In this document: positions 37,023 through 50,775 of the stretch, piece by piece
Position numbering within the stretch: position 1 is the stretch's first letter
How the letters are laid out: each line of letters starts with the position of its first letter
NCBI GenBank assembly: GCA_037074765.1
Contig: JBAMDO010000069.1
Span: forward strand, 395,501-459,500
DNA length: 64,000 nucleotides
Origin: Mansonella perstans
Lineage: Eukaryota > Nematoda > Chromadorea > Rhabditida > Onchocercidae
Direction of reading: 5' to 3'
The notes under the pieces: generated by a model
What the model saw: only the letters and a program-made list of their open reading frames with translations
Database searches by the model: none
What the model was told of the DNA's origin: nothing
Made by a program: the position numbers and the translations under genes

Positions 37023-38022
37023 CAATAACTATCGGAAAAAAATTGAAACTTTAATTGAATAATTCATATAATTTTTCTGATAAACTGATTATAATTGTGT
37101 TGCATATAGTAAATGGTAGTGTTTAAATTTTATCTCACAGCTCAAATCATTACATCTACAGTAATGGACAAAATTTTTGTGAAGAATTTGAAGTCATTCG
37201 ACTGAGATACAAATTTTATTCAATTTGTAGCAATACCGCAAATGAATCGTGCGAATAAGTAATAGCGAAAAATGATAGTTAATGAGGATTGGAGCCGAAT
37301 AATAGCTTTAGTTATCGATAAGCTGAATTAAAATTAAAAAATTAATCCCAGTGGCACAACGAAATCCATTATAAAAGCGGGAAATGGCATGATTCAATTG
37401 AAGCACAATTGTCAAAGGAATTTTGGAAGCCTTTAGAAAATCTATTTGCTATAGTTGCGCTTCATGTCCGCAGTGCTATAGGTTTCTCTTCGACGTTCGT
37501 TGTCTTCTTTTTGCGTCTGCCTTAATATTAACATTTTCTTTTTTATAACATTTTAATGACACATTTAAAAAACAATACATTTGTAGGTATTGTGAAGTGT
37601 TCCTTGCACAACCTACCTATTACCGCGGTACTTGTTTACCTTTCGTGCTTCCTTTTTTTTTTAGTTCTTTTATTTTTGTTAATTTTCTCGAGGAATTTCA
37701 GGTTCGTCCAAAATTGTCTCTTCTACTTGTAGTGAGCGTTTCTTTATGCATGCTCCTTCTGGTTTCGTTTTTTAAGGCTTGCTAAATACCTAAAATATGT
37801 CAAGTATCTTCATTGTGGACATCCAATATTGAAGAATCGTTGCCTCGAGTTTAACATTTGTAATATGTATTCATTGCGCCTGTCATTAATTACTGGTAAA
37901 GCTAACGAAAACTTTGGATTGTATGAAATCTGTTAGACGTATTACCATACTATCATTAAAGTTGGTACTTGTTGGTGGTCGAGTATTTAATATTTTTCCT
38001 ATCTCTCCGTTGCAAATTCTTT

Positions 38023-38177
38023 TTACCATCTTCTTCTAATGGCCTTAGCTTTTCTCATAGTTCTCGTCAGTCCACCCATAAATTCTTTCACCCTGGAAGG
38101 AGCTCTGGAAATGATATTCTCACAAATCATCTTCCTCTCTGCCAGAACTTTATTAGTTCCATACATTGCTCCTTCAC
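38023..38177 (-). CDS. possible exon of unknown basic protein
   Basis: A minus-strand frame follows a TTTAAAACAG acceptor-like string and runs about 51 codons to a TAA. It is unusually rich in Arg and Lys and contains SRVKEFMGGL and KAKAIRRRW. Its base composition is more balanced than the surroundings. I could not find convincing partner exons and do not recognise the protein. It could be a fragment of a mobile element. Confidence 0.25.
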
Positions 38178-40864
38178 TGTTTTAAAGATTAAATGAAATT
38201 TGCTCACAGTATCACTTAGAACCTGCTTGGAATACCCATATAGGATACAAATCTTCTTAATACATGCAGGAAAATTGCAGATAAATTGTTGCTTCAAAAT
38301 ATATCATTATATCGTAAAATATGTGAATAGAGCAATCTATTTTTTCATCGTTCTTGTTTTAACTGATAGAAGCATTTTCACGAAAAAAAAATCAAAAAAA
38401 AATTAAGCCAAAATAGCAAAATATATATATATTTGCCATATTTAAACAATACAAATAATTTAATGCACAAAATAGAGTTTTACTGATTTTTTTTTTTAAA
38501 AAAACAAGATTTCTTTTTTTCTGGAAACAAAATAACTTTGAAATTGATCTTTGCTCCTTTACAATCCATTAGACTGTTAAAATAGTTTGCACTAAAGATT
38601 CTTATCTTTTACAAATATGGCAAAATCCCAAAAAACTCAATAAATTAATGACAATTTTTATTGACAGCAGATGTACGATTGGTCATTTTTTGACGCATTA
38701 TTTACATATCGATAATTAATCCTGATTTAGTATCAACAAATATTCGACAAAGTTAACAGTTCTGTAAAAATTATCCATCTTTATTTGCTGTTATATTTTC
38801 ACAATTTTTAACCGCTATTTTGTTTATACTATTATTCATTGACATAATGGATGTAAATAATACTTTTTATTTTGCAACGTAAACATGTAAAGTTGAAACG
38901 AAATAATGAAATAAATTAGAAAGAATTTAAAGGAATTATATCTGAATGATACAAGCTTTTTCTTTTGCATGAATCAAAGATAATAATTTGAATGATCTAA
39001 TTACTTGTAAAACAAATTTATTTTCAAAGGGGAAAGTTTAGAGAATGACAAAGTTTATCTTATTCAAAAAACAAAGCGAAAAATAAAGTAATGAACATTT
39101 TAAAGTTGTCTTTTCAATATCTTAAAAAAAAATTGAAACACATTTAGTGTTTCATTATTTAGGACAATCGAAAAAGAAACAATTTTCAATAACTGATTCG
39201 TATTTTTATTTCTTTTAATTTTCTTTCAAACAAGATGAGCTTTGTCATTCTGGTGAATTTTCTGTTTTTTTTTTTTTTTTAGAATGGAAAATGTTTTACA
39301 AGGAATAGATTATTTAAATTATCATCTCCAATCTATGCAATCCCAACAGCCTATTAAATTATTATCTACAGTTCATATTTAAAAAAAAGTACTGTATTAA
39401 CATACAGTATTTCATTCTTTTAAAACTTGTTTTACTCTGTTTTTGATTTTTTAACTTCAGAAGTTATTTTTCTCATTTTTATTTTATCTAAAAAAAAGGA
39501 GACATTCTACTGAAAAAAATGAAAATTTGTAGAGAGACAGTTTTTTTTCTTTTTTGGTCGTAAAAATTTTAACAGAGTATTTTAATATTAAAATGGGAAT
39601 TACCCATCGATAAATACACTTTCACAAAATCCAGTTTCATCAATGAACAACGATATTTGTTGATTTAATTTGTCAAAAAGGTGCATTATTGAAAAAGAAA
39701 GAGAGAGAGAGAGAGAGATGGTCATCTATTTCAGTTCTTTTTTTCAGAAAAAATTCAATTTTATTTGTTTCATTTTTTGATTTTTGCGAATTTTTTTGGA
39801 ATGACCTTTCTACTTGTTCATTAACTTGATAGATCGAAATGATAAATTTACCAGAAAAATTTAGTACTTAATCGATCAAAATTACAATTAACAACTGAAA
39901 TTATAGAAATTGATGATTGACCGAATAATGAAAACAATGGAGAATAATGATATTGCACTGGTTGAAACATTTTATCACATTCTTCTCATTTCTGAAATTG
40001 CATGAATTTTTGATAACGGAGAAGTGATAAAAACAGTTCAAGCATAGTATTTTACAATTAATTTTAGCTAATCAAAAAATAATAATTAGTATGTAATTAA
40101 TTAATCAAAAAATCATAAACAGTATAATATAGCATAAATAAAATTCCATAGTGCTATAATTATTTTGACATATTCTATTGAAATAATTTGTTTATTTGGT
40201 ACTATTTGAAATCTCATTGAAATGAGAGGAAGAGAAAGAGGGAGGCGGAGAAAGAGAGAGAGAGAGAGAGAAAGAAAAGGAATAATTACTTCAAATTGCT
40301 TTGTGAGAATTTTAATGAATTCTTCAATAAAAAATAGGTCATTATTTTTGATTTAAGAAATTTTCCTCGCACTATTGTTGAAAATGATGCTGCGAAACTT
40401 TATATCTATAATCCCTGAAAAAAATAAAATATGTATATTATTCCTTTTTTTTTCAAAAATTTGATAATATATTCAAAAAAATGTGTTATCGAAATTTAGC
40501 AAAATACAATTTTACAGCAACATAACACTGAAATAAATTTGTCATGTGTTCATTAGAAGTTAATCGTTTTGTCTCATTGAACAAGTTTCTTCAATATGTC
40601 TCTTTCTCGCTTTCTTTCTGTCTCTCTCTTGTCTTTGTCTTATTTAATTTACCATTTAACAATTATTTTATCAGATTTCATTTATTGTTAGTAATCTGAT
40701 ATTTAGGATATTAATCTATCCGAATGGAATGATGCACAAATTAAATATGAATCGATTCGATTCAAAACTTCTGAATCATTTGTATTATAAAATTATAAAA
40801 ACCACTGGTTTTTCAATTTTAGTTATTTTATTAATTTTTGCTAATATCATTTGAACATTTTTAT

Positions 40865-40956
40865 TTATTATTATTTTGCTATATGTATTTCGTTTCGAAT
40901 TTTCCCATCTTTATTATTATTTTGCTATATGTATTTCGTTTCGAATTTTCCCATCT
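40865..40956. repeat. 46-bp perfect tandem duplication
   Basis: A 46-bp unit beginning TTATTATTATTTTGCTATAT is repeated exactly once in tandem. The lack of any mismatch suggests a recent event. It lies in the insertion unique to the GGT gene 2 upstream region. Confidence 0.9.
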
Positions 40957-41753
40957 TCCAGCAATCAATGCCATTTAAAGGTTCAAATTTAATTTTTTCA
41001 TCTCATGATAGTTAGCAGGACTTTTCTTGTATCCGATACCATATTGATAGCATATACAGATTGACAGCAGATTTCCCTTGATAAAATATTGATAATTAAA
41101 AATGAGTCATCGATATAGTTGTAATTTTCTTATGTTAATTATTATTTGCAATTTTATCGATATGATCAAGTAATGAGTCAAAATCCTACATAAATGCATG
41201 CAGGATTACCATCTGTAAAATTTTCAATGTCATTTTATTTCAACGAATTTTCCACATCATTTTGGACCGTTTATTTATTAAATTAATATATTCAAATATT
41301 TCTAAAATTTATATGAAATCTTTCGCATTACTTTTAACCATTAATAAAGCGAATTTAAAAAAAAAAACAAATCCAATCTGTAAGTTGCATAAGAAGTGAT
41401 CGATTACAAATAATTACAAATGATTGTATCATTCAATTAGTGAATTAAACAAAACTTTCGGTAAAAGAAAAAGACAGCAAAATGCAAAATCGAATCTCCT
41501 TCATTATGAAATTAAACAAAAAACTTTCAACAGAATTAAATTAATTTATGACTGTCGCAAGAAGGTAAAATGTAGGTAAGAATAAATTAATGATAATAGT
41601 GATTGATAGTCTAATGAATTAATTGTCATAGCTTTTCATTTCAATTAAACCTTGTCATCTTATTCTCTTTACATTAGATTTATATTGTAATATTATTGAT
41701 TTAAATAAATCATTGCTGTATCATATCAATTTAATGAATTTAATGAGTAATGA

Positions 41754-41780
41754 TTGCATGCATGCAGCATGCATGCAGAT
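41754..41780. repeat. near-palindromic GCATGC cluster
   Basis: Overlapping GCATGC/ATGCAT units give a nearly perfect palindrome of about 20 bases (GCATGCATGCAGCATGCATG). No function is inferred. Confidence 0.7.
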
Positions 41781-42421
41781 ATGTGTATGTAGGTTTATTT
41801 ATCATCTTTGTTATCATCATCTACAAACATTTGCGCATCTTTTACATAAATTTTTCCTCTTAACTTTAGTTTTGTTTTTTTTTTTTGATTGATTTTCAAA
41901 TTGAAAAGTTAGTTTCACAAAGTGACATTTAGAGAAACTTTTAAATGATAATCATAAATGTTGACGATTTATTTATATTGTCTATGGAATTAGTACAACA
42001 AATATTTCTATTGTAATCATATACTTGCAACATTAAGGATTTTGTAGTTTTATGGTTGTAATCATAAAAACATTTTCTTTCTAATTTATTTTTTTTATCA
42101 AAATCAGGCGATTTGAATGATTGATTATGATTAGCTAACATAGTTATTCGAAGAACTTAGGCACTGATAACATATGAAACAATAGATATCTTATCATTCA
42201 TTTTGAATTGAATTATTATTTACTTTCATTTTCAAATTTATTTCTAAAAAAAAAATATTGTTAAAAAACCTACGTCGGTTATACTCGTCGAAATATTATT
42301 AGTATTTTGAAAATGTTAACTTATAATTTTCTTTCAGTCTGCAAACTTGGCGCTAAAGTTGAAAGTAAGGTATAGAAGAGACCGAGTAAGCAGAAAAAAG
42401 GACATCGAAGAAATTACAACA

Positions 42422-45400
42422 ATGTTACACAGCTTATTTATTGTTGTAGTTTTCATTGCTCAACCATTTCATACCTCCCAGATAAGTATCTAGTTTGTTA
42501 TTAGTTAATAGTTATGTTAATAGTTATTTAACTTTTTATATTATGCTATACTTTAATCTTTGTTTAATGGCGATATCTTTGATTGCAGGAAGAACAAAAA
42601 TTACAAATGCTTCTCAGTAAGAATTATTCATGGAAAACACCCTCCAATAGTTGTATGGGTAAGTATGCCCGTGCTGCAATTACTTGTGATCATGGACTGT
42701 GCAGTGAAATTGGCAGGTAATTAGTTCTACTTAATGCAATTCTATTATGATTAGAGCAATTTAGAAATTTTGAACAGAAGACTTGAAAGCAAAAATTTAA
42801 TTTTCAACTGAAGTTAAGAATTGTTTCATTTCTATTGTCGTTATTGCAGAAATATTTTGATCAGAGGTGGTAATGCAGTGGATGCATCTATTGCTTCCAT
42901 GTTCTGTCTCGGTGTCACGAATCCTCAGAGCAGTGGCATCGGCGGTGGCTTCATTATGACACTATACAATAGGTATTTTTTATTTGCTTTTACTATTTTG
43001 CGTTCTATTCCCTAAAAAATTATTTGGCGTTATTATTTTAATATTTAGTTCTATGTTTGTTCTGTTTGCTCTTGTTTGATCTAATAGTTATCGTTCTATT
43101 TTAAATAATATCTTGTTATTCATTGTAATGATTTTTGTTTGATCTATTTTTTTTTGATTAGTTTGAATTGATCGTTATCTTATTGATTATCGTTTTGATT
43201 TTTATTTTATCAGATTTTTTTCGTATTTTTTTATTTATTTAACTAAATTTTTTAGTGACAAATTGTTTAAGTATTATTTTTTAATATAATAAGTATTGCA
43301 GATTTAATATTTTGTTGATTTTTAAAATATAATTCTTTTTTTATATTCCGTAAATATCACAAGGTAAAATTTAGTTATTATCAAATAAATATCACAAGAT
43401 AGAATATAGTTATTATCCTAAAATACCTAGTTCAGGATAGATATTTTAGGACTGAATGCGAGTTTAGTTTTATTTTTAAATATGGGTGTAATTTATTTTT
43501 TATGTATTTGTTTCATTTATTTGATATATGTTTTTTTTTCTGAAAGATCTTAGGGATGTTTAATCATGAAGGTTTTCCTCTGTTAGTGGTCAATACTTTT
43601 TTTATGACTGTGGGATGTGTAATCATAAAGGTTTTCCTTTGCTTTTGTTTAATGAGTTAGCTTTGTTTTTTTTCAATTTTTTGAACTTTTTTTGACTCGT
43701 CTTTATATTTTTAACTTAATTCGTAAAGGAGTGATTTTCATTAGGTGTTTTATCTTTAGATTATTTAGGCCCTAATCGTTAATAGCTAGTTTGTTAAAAG
43801 TATCAGGAACATAACTTCACCGATCAAACGTTTCCCGTTATTTAATCAGCTAAAGCTTGGTCTTAGCAGTAATTCTGAATCAACTGAAATTTGTCTATAG
43901 CAGTAGTTCAAGAATTTATCCTAAAAATAGCATTCATATTAAATATCGAGGTTTTCCCAGGAATGCTAAAATAGGGAGAATTTTCAGGACTGAAAAGAAA
44001 TGTACTGTTATTGATGGAAGAGAAACAGCACCTGAAAAAGCCCATCGCGATATGTTTATCGATGAGGAATTCGGTTCTAAATATGGTAAATTTATGACAG
44101 TTTATTTAAAAAGTATGTTCAAGTAACTAAGTCATTATAATCGATAAATTCGTTTGTACTGAAGCCAGCAAAAATGATTATTCCAGGTTTTCGTGCCATA
44201 GCGACACCAGGAGAAATTGCTGGATATTGGTTTGCATTTAAACGTTTTGGAAGTGGCAAGATACCGTGGTACGATTTGATAAAACCATCAATTGATTTGT
44301 GCCATAATGGAGTACCCGTATCCAAGTTTCTCGGAGATGTTCTTCGTATTAAAGAGAAACATTTCAGAACATTACCTTCAATGCAGTGAGCATTTCTCAT
44401 ATGTTTCTTTTCAGAAAGATAAAATTGGACGATATCAAAATTACATATTAAAGTACTAAGATCTTTTACTTTTTTTTACCATACAATTCATTATAGAAGT
44501 TGGATTAACAATGCTACCAATAAAGTATTTGTCACCGGCGATATTATCAAGCGACCCGAATTAGCTAACACCTTAGAAAGACTTGCACTTAGTTCCGATC
44601 CAGTGGAGCTTTTCTATCGTGGAGATATCGCTGAAACACTGGTCAAGGAAATCCAGGATAATGGTTGGTCCAATGATAATGTTTGCATATTACTTGACAG
44701 TGCTTGTAAAAGTCAATTCGGAAGACATAGTTCCTAAGAACAAGAAGATATAGTGCTTAATTTAGATTTTATCAGATTGCTTTAGCTAGATAGTTAAGCT
44801 ATTGCCAAATGTTGAATGTATCTCCTTCATTAACAATAGAATAAAATTCCTCACGTAGTTTAGGCGGAATTATTACGAAACGAGATTTCGCCAATTTTAA
44901 GCCAACAGTACACGAGACACCACTGATCAATGATCACTTCTCGGGTAATCTAGCAATGTGCGGTCCACCACCTCCTTCCTCGTTTGCATCTACTCAACTA
45001 ATCATTTCTCTCATGGCTCGTCAGTTTTTTTTTTTTTTTTTTTGCTTATTGAGCAATAATTCCTATTGAATGAGTCATTACAAACTGAACCAACTGCGTA
45101 TTACTGCAGGATTTTATGGGCCTAAGGCAAAGAAAAAGATATTGAAGAACGATCCACTTTTTTATCACAGATTTCTTGAAGCACAAAAGTTTGCCTACGC
45201 TGAAAGGACTCTTATGGGTTAGTTTGCTGTATTCCAATTACTATTTCGGAAATTTCAATATCATTAGCACTTTTTAAATATCATATACGAAAACACTGAA
45301 TAATCGCAGTCGTATCAATCTATACATGCAGAATATAGTTTGGATGAAAGTGAGGAAATTTAATCGATAAGAAAAATTGACGGGGTAACCATTGCAATTC

Positions 45401-47147
45401 GTCATCTCTATTGTTAGGTGATGGAGCCTTCGTGAAAGAGGCCATGAAGATTGCCAAGAATATGACAACAAAAGCATATATAGATTGGATATTCTCGAAA
45501 ATGCGTGATATAGCACAACCAACCGAATATTATGGTGGACTTCGGGAGCAGGTACAAATAAACCATTTAGGCCAGATTAATATGAAAAATGGCAAATTAA
45601 ATGATAGAGTAAAAAACTTTATCACTTAGTTAGTTACTTATCCTCATGATATGTAGACTTGTATATACAGGTTTGGATTCAAGTACTTATTAATAATGTA
45701 AGCAGCATATTTGTAAGCATTATGTAAGCTCTCGTAATCATCACTCTTTTTTTATTAGTATCATATCGCTAGCTTCAGCTACAGCTAATCCCTGAATAAA
45801 TTTTTATTGATAAAAGTTTCAGTTAAATGACCACGGTACATCGCATGTTTCGGTGTTAGACGCTATGGGTAACGGAGTATCAAGTACAAGTACAGTCAAT
45901 CGATGGTAAATAATATTACTGCAAAATATAGGTAGATCAGATTGCTGATGATATGAATGTTACATAGTGAAATTTTTGCAATTATTTTGAAATAACTGCC
46001 TTACTTTCCAAAAGTTATGCCAAGAATTAGAAGTTGCAGGTTTGGCGCATCAATACAATCTGTCGATCTGGGCATTATATTTAATGATGAAATGGACGAC
46101 TTCTCTACTCCGGGTAATAATGTCTTGATAATCCTATAATAACCTAATTACTCTATATATAAAAGTTCAAATTCCAAGCACTTATAGAAAAATACCGCTG
46201 TACACAGTAAAAGTTTCATTTCGCCGCTAAGTACAGTGCTAATACTTTTCCCATAAATTACTTTAATTTAAAGCAATTCAATTTACTAACAGCTTAGTTA
46301 TCACGTGGATTACCTAAAACAATCGGCCATCTGCAACTGAACTGTCAGTAGTTGATTCTTATCTATCAGAAATGCAATAATGCATAATTATTCCATAATG
46401 AAATTAACATTAACAGGAATAAATTAATTCAAAAAGTTAAAAAAAGTGAAGTAATTTTGGAAACAATCTTTTTTTATCGATCACTTGCAGGTATGCCTAA
46501 TGGTTTCGGATTTGCTCCATCAGAAAGCAATTTCATTGAGCCCAATAAAAAACCAATGAGTAGTATGAGTCCAATGATCGTTTACAATAAAGTGACTGGA
46601 AAAGTTAGCCTTTCCATATGTTTCACTATGTCAGCTCTTAGCATATTTTGTTTATTTAGGATTATTTATTGACTGGCAATATTTATCTATCAAGCAAAAG
46701 TGCTTGCATAATTTAAGGTTGTAATGGTAATTGGAGCATCTGGAGGTTCAAAAATAATTTCTGCTACAGCTAAACCTGTTGTTCGAGTATTATTTTTCAA
46801 AGAAACTATAAAAGAGGCTATTGATGCTCCAGCGTTGCACAATCAATTCACACCAGATATCACTCAATTTGAAAATGCCGTACCTAAGGTTTGCTTTGCT
46901 AATATGCACACATAAATTTCATGCACTTCAAGTTTCACGCATAAATTACAAGTGATTAATAATTTAATCTTGTTATTAATCATTTAAGGAATTGATGAAC
47001 AATCTAGAGACGATTTACGGACAAAAGTTCAAGAAAACTACTGGTTTCGAAGGTATCGCTCAAGGAATTTTTGTGGATGAGGATGGAACCATTTATGCTA
47101 ACGGAGATTACAGGCGAGAAAGTGATATGCATCCTGGTGGATATTAA
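42422..47147 (+). CDS. gamma-glutamyltransferase, tandem gene 2
   Basis: Fourteen exons matching gene 1: 42422-42481, 42589-42716, 42850-42972, 43988-44085, 44187-44385, 44497-44663, 44864-45019, 45110-45217, 45418-45551, 45823-45905, 46040-46113, 46491-46603, 46718-46888 and 46989-47147 (TAA), about 590 residues. Same activity as gene 1. The catalytic DHGTSH puts Thr at about 397. Unlike genes 1 and 3 it has Glu in DEMDDF, as in mammalian GGT. A signal-like N-terminus (LFIVVVFIA) joins EEQKLQMLLSKNYSW in frame only if intron 1 starts at CAG/ATAAGT. With the GT four bases later a stop follows in exon 2. An in-frame ATG in exon 2 would give a product without signal sequence. Intron 3 is about 1 kb, against 0.2 kb in genes 1 and 3. 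Exon 7 is identical, base for base, to exon 7 of gene 1. Confidence 0.88.
42985..43800. other. T-rich insertion in GGT2 intron 3
   Basis: About 0.8 kb present only in gene 2. It is strongly T-rich and C-poor on the plus strand and contains a diverged internal duplication (ATCATGAAGGTTTTCCTCTG and ATCATAAAGGTTTTCCTTTG). The strand asymmetry resembles nematode mitochondrial DNA, but I could not read a recognisable mitochondrial protein, so origin is open. Confidence 0.5.
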
Positions 47148-47224
47148 TAATAACTTCATAAGCATGAATATCCTAAATTTTCAATTTAAAAACTAGTTTA
47201 TGTTCCAACGTTTCATCATATTCC

Positions 47225-49020
47225 ATCACGTTAGGCAATATTTTCAATATGATTTTACCAGTAGATATTCACAGGCTGTCAGAACAACATTATTTAACAA
47301 CACATCCAACTCTTATTCGTTCAAGTATTAACATTAGGCGAGGAATACATGGACAGGTTAATTTATTAATTCTTAAATTGACATCGATTAATTTAAATCT
47401 TATCACAGTTTTCATCCAAATTTCATCATTTGATTGTGATCAACTCAAATTAAGTATACGCCAAGTTTAAATCTATATTGCGCTATATAATGAAAACAAA
47501 TAAACCGATTGTGATACAAAAATCAAGATTGAAATTGCATTCTCATTAGTTTAATATGTTTATGATTGAATTCCCACTATTTCGAAATTTATTTCTGTGC
47601 ATCTTTTACTAATAACGTTGTTTGATCAAAAGTGGTGATACATTGCAAGAAACTTGTCCAAATTCACAATTTTACCTTTTGTTACTATCAAAGTTGGGAC
47701 GAAAAGGATTGTAATCATCATCAAAAATACTATTATATTATCAGCAAGCTCGGGGTGAAATCACCAGAGTTGCGAATAAAATCACCTTAGCTTGATATTC
47801 TGATGAATTTTGATTTTTGTCTTATGCTATTGGCTAACTGGAATTGACGAATGATTGTGCAAAAGATTTCAAACTTTATGAACATTCATTCTTCTAAGGT
47901 GTTCTAAACAGCACTAGCGAATAACACAGACAGAGTCGATCACTGAATCAGTTTGTAAATTTCGTGCTCCGACATTGTACCAAAGTAATCTAATATTGAT
48001 AATCAATTAACTATTCGATTAAATAGCAAGGCTGTCTAATAGGAAATTAGCTGTAATTGAGAATAGAATCAAATTACATAATAGTGCCTCCTGACAGCGG
48101 GAAACACATTTGTCATTGTTTCTGTCTAGTTGGAATTTTAATTTGATGTGTTCAATTATAACCCTTCAGATGGTAGAATCGCGCCGTTTGGCGATGGATC
48201 CTTTGTAGGAAAAATTGGGATTACTGTTTGTTCGTTACAGTAATTTGATCTTGAGAATATAAGCTGGCTATTGATTTTTTAGATAGTCAATCGGACTGCG
48301 TGGTACAGCAAAGGCTTGCTTTAAGGCAAAATTCAAATGTTATAAATAGATTCAGCCATTAATTTAGACGAAAGGCTTGGTCAAATTATTAATTACTTCT
48401 TAAGATTGAAATATTATTTTTGTGTTACTATTATTTTTTTAAAAATCATTTGTCTGAGAAATATTCAAAATGAAAACAACCTTACAAAAAAATTAAAGAA
48501 AGTAGGTTAAATCTATGGAATTCATTTTATTGCTTTTCTAAAGCCTGAATTTGATACGTCAGATCGAATTCGTTCCTTAGGCAGAAACTGCTTTGTAGAA
48601 AAAATCAATGGTAATCTAAATTTAAATTTGAACTTATTTCACATCTTCTGATAATTATTGCATACTGATTACCAATCATTATTTCTATATGACTGATATG
48701 AATCAATAAATGGATAAATGAATCAGTGTTGTCATTTTTCCCCAACCTTCTAACGATATAAATTGAAGAAGGAAGAATGATTTCCAATCAACATGTCGAT
48801 CAAAATGCTTATTCTATCACTTTGTATCATTGCATTTTTTTGTATCGAAAATTTTTTCCAGCGTCCACTTCTTTGATGTTTCTATATACAGAAAAAAGAA
48901 AAAATAATAAAATAATCACTAAAATGTTTTTGGAGATGGTATAAATTATAAAAGAGAAGCGAAGATGTCAAAGGTTAATTTTGGTAAGCATTTGTTAAAT
49001 GAAGAATTGTTTCATTTTTT
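47225..49020. repeat. duplicated segment A (paralogue of 57260-60840)
   Basis: 3' flank of GGT gene 2. It aligns with 57260-60840 at about 80-85% by eye, apart from the near-identical block at 47795-48478. Relative to that copy it lacks about 1.9 kb (58457-60360), which holds the small gene at 59370-60321. No gene is called. A short frame at 48793 encodes a hydrophobic leader-like peptide and is not conserved in the other copy. Confidence 0.7.
47795..48478. repeat. 684-bp near-identical block, copy 1
   Basis: Matches 57774-58456 with only about five differences, while sequence on both sides is clearly more diverged. The ends show no clear terminal inverted repeats. Inside lies a perfect 8-bp stem (ATTACTGT/ACAGTAAT, 48220-48244) and a GC-rich CGCCGTTTGGCG. 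No long reading frame. Confidence 0.85.
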
Positions 49021-49184
49021 TTGTTATTTCTGATATAATAAATTCATTTTTTGCGTAATTGTATTACTGCTGACTGATCGGTCGAATAGGCTGATTGATT
49101 GTTTGTTAGTTGAGCAAAATCATATTGGCCACTTAACGACACTAACTGTTTAAAACCTCAAAAAAAATATCATATTTTTTTCAG

Positions 49185-50265
49185 AAAAATTTCTATCAAA
49201 AGTGGTAATGCAGTGAATGCATCTTCCGCAATCGCTCTTATATTCTGTTTCGGGTAATGAATTTTCAGAATAGTGATATCGACGGCGGCTTCATTATGAT
49301 ACTATATTATGGATATCATTAAAAATATCACGAGCAAAACGCTTTATTATTAAATCACGCGACACAGTAATTCTGTTATTATTGGATCAATTGAAGTTTG
49401 TCTGCAGTAATGGTTCAAGAATTTATCTAGAAAACATCTTTCATATGAACGACAATTCAAATGTCGAAAACTAAAAACCAAAGTTGATTGTATATCGCAA
49501 GTTTTCTAAAAAACATCAAAATACGGAAAATTTTTAGGACTGAAAGAAAATGTGCCGTTATTGAACTGTGCCGTTACGGAATCTCCGTTCTAAGTTTCTC
49601 CAGCATGTCCTTGGTACTAAAGAGAAATCTTTATTGTCTTAAAAGTAATGGGTACTTCTCATAAATTTCTCCTCAGAAGGATAGTATCAAAATGATGTAT
49701 TAAAGCATTAGGATAGTATCGTTAAGTTTTTCGTTTTTTTTTTATCATACAATTTGATTGTAGAAATTGTATTGACAATGCTTACAATAAAGGGTTTATC
49801 ACTGGTGATATTATCAAGTGACACGTATTAAATAACACCTTAAAAAGTACTTAGCATTTAGTTCCAATCCAGTGAAGTTTTTCTGTCCTGAAGATATTGC
49901 CAAAACATTAGTCAAGCAAATATTCGAGCGAAAAAAAGCTAGCAGTACACAAGAAATCACTGTTAATTCAAGATAATGGTTAGTTCGGTGATTATTTTTT
50001 ATGTTTTACTTGACGAAATTGTTTATCAAAGTCAGTTTGACTGAAAAAAAAATGTATTGACGATAATAAAGTGATCATCAAAATGGATTTTATCAATTGT
50101 TTTAGCTAGACAATTAAGCTAATAAAGCTATTATTGTACTGTCCAGCTCAACAAATACAGAATTCCTCACAAAGTTACAAAGTTCAGGGGAATTATTATG
50201 AAAAATTATTTCGCTAAATTTAAGCCAACAGTTACACGAGAAATCACTGATCAATGACCACTTCA
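49185..50265 (+). pseudogene. decayed gamma-glutamyltransferase pseudogene
   Basis: Recognisable relics of GGT exons lie in order: exon 3 (49185-49310, TTTCAG acceptor kept, frame closed by TAA after FCFG), an exon 4 start fused to the middle of exon 5 by deletion (~49536-49640), exon 6 (~49764-49985, with stops and indels), and exon 7 (~50187-50265). The signal-peptide exons and everything after exon 7 are gone. The relic runs directly into the upstream region of GGT gene 3. It shows that the array once held at least four GGT units. Confidence 0.88.
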
Positions 50266-50775
50266 ATAAACATGCATTATATGCATGTTTAATAATTTTT
50301 TATAATGCATGTTTCGCATTTTAATAATTTTTTTTCACAAAACAACCTTTGTAGAAAGTTTCAAAAACAACTATAAATGTTGACATCAAATTTATTTACC
50401 TATGCAATCAATGCATTCTATGCAATGGAATGATATTTTTGTTGCAAATAAAGCATTTTGTGGTTTTACTAGATTGCTATGATAAAAATATTTTCTTCCG
50501 TAATTTATCTTTTTTTTTTTTTTTGATAGAAATAAGCAATTTCAATGTTGTAATTAGTTAGCAATTATTATGGAAAATAGATGATGACAATATATGGAAT
50601 GAAAAAAATTCAACCTATAAAAAAGCCTGCAGCTTTTTCTTCATTATCCATCATCGGTTTGAGACAGTAATTTTGCAACTGTTTTTCTGCAGTTAAAGAG
50701 AAGTGTTTTTAAAAAATGTTAACATTAAAAAAAAATTAGTAATTTCCTTTCAGTTATTGCATAATTATTTCAAAC
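50266..50775. other. GGT gene 3 upstream region
   Basis: About 510 bp paralogous to 41940-42420 upstream of GGT gene 2, including the TTCTTTC/TTTCAG just before the start (CCTTTCAG near 50753). It is a candidate promoter and spliced-leader acceptor region. No gene seen. Confidence 0.5.

Larger units (their letters stand above)
37023..42421. other. GGT1-GGT2 intergenic region
   Basis: The first ~200 bp resemble the 3' flank of GGT gene 3 (54650-54835). About 37220-38380 is not seen elsewhere in the window. 38380-39965 and 41505-42420 are paralogous to the upstream region of GGT gene 1. The segment at about 39965-41505 has no counterpart there and looks like an insertion. GA microsatellites occur at about 39700-39718 and 40252-40272. 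Apart from one weak exon candidate at 38023-38177, no gene was seen. Confidence 0.6.

Noticed and set aside
47795..48478. DNA transposon with terminal inverted repeats
   Set aside because: The ends of the near-identical block are not inverted repeats of each other and no target-site duplication was visible.
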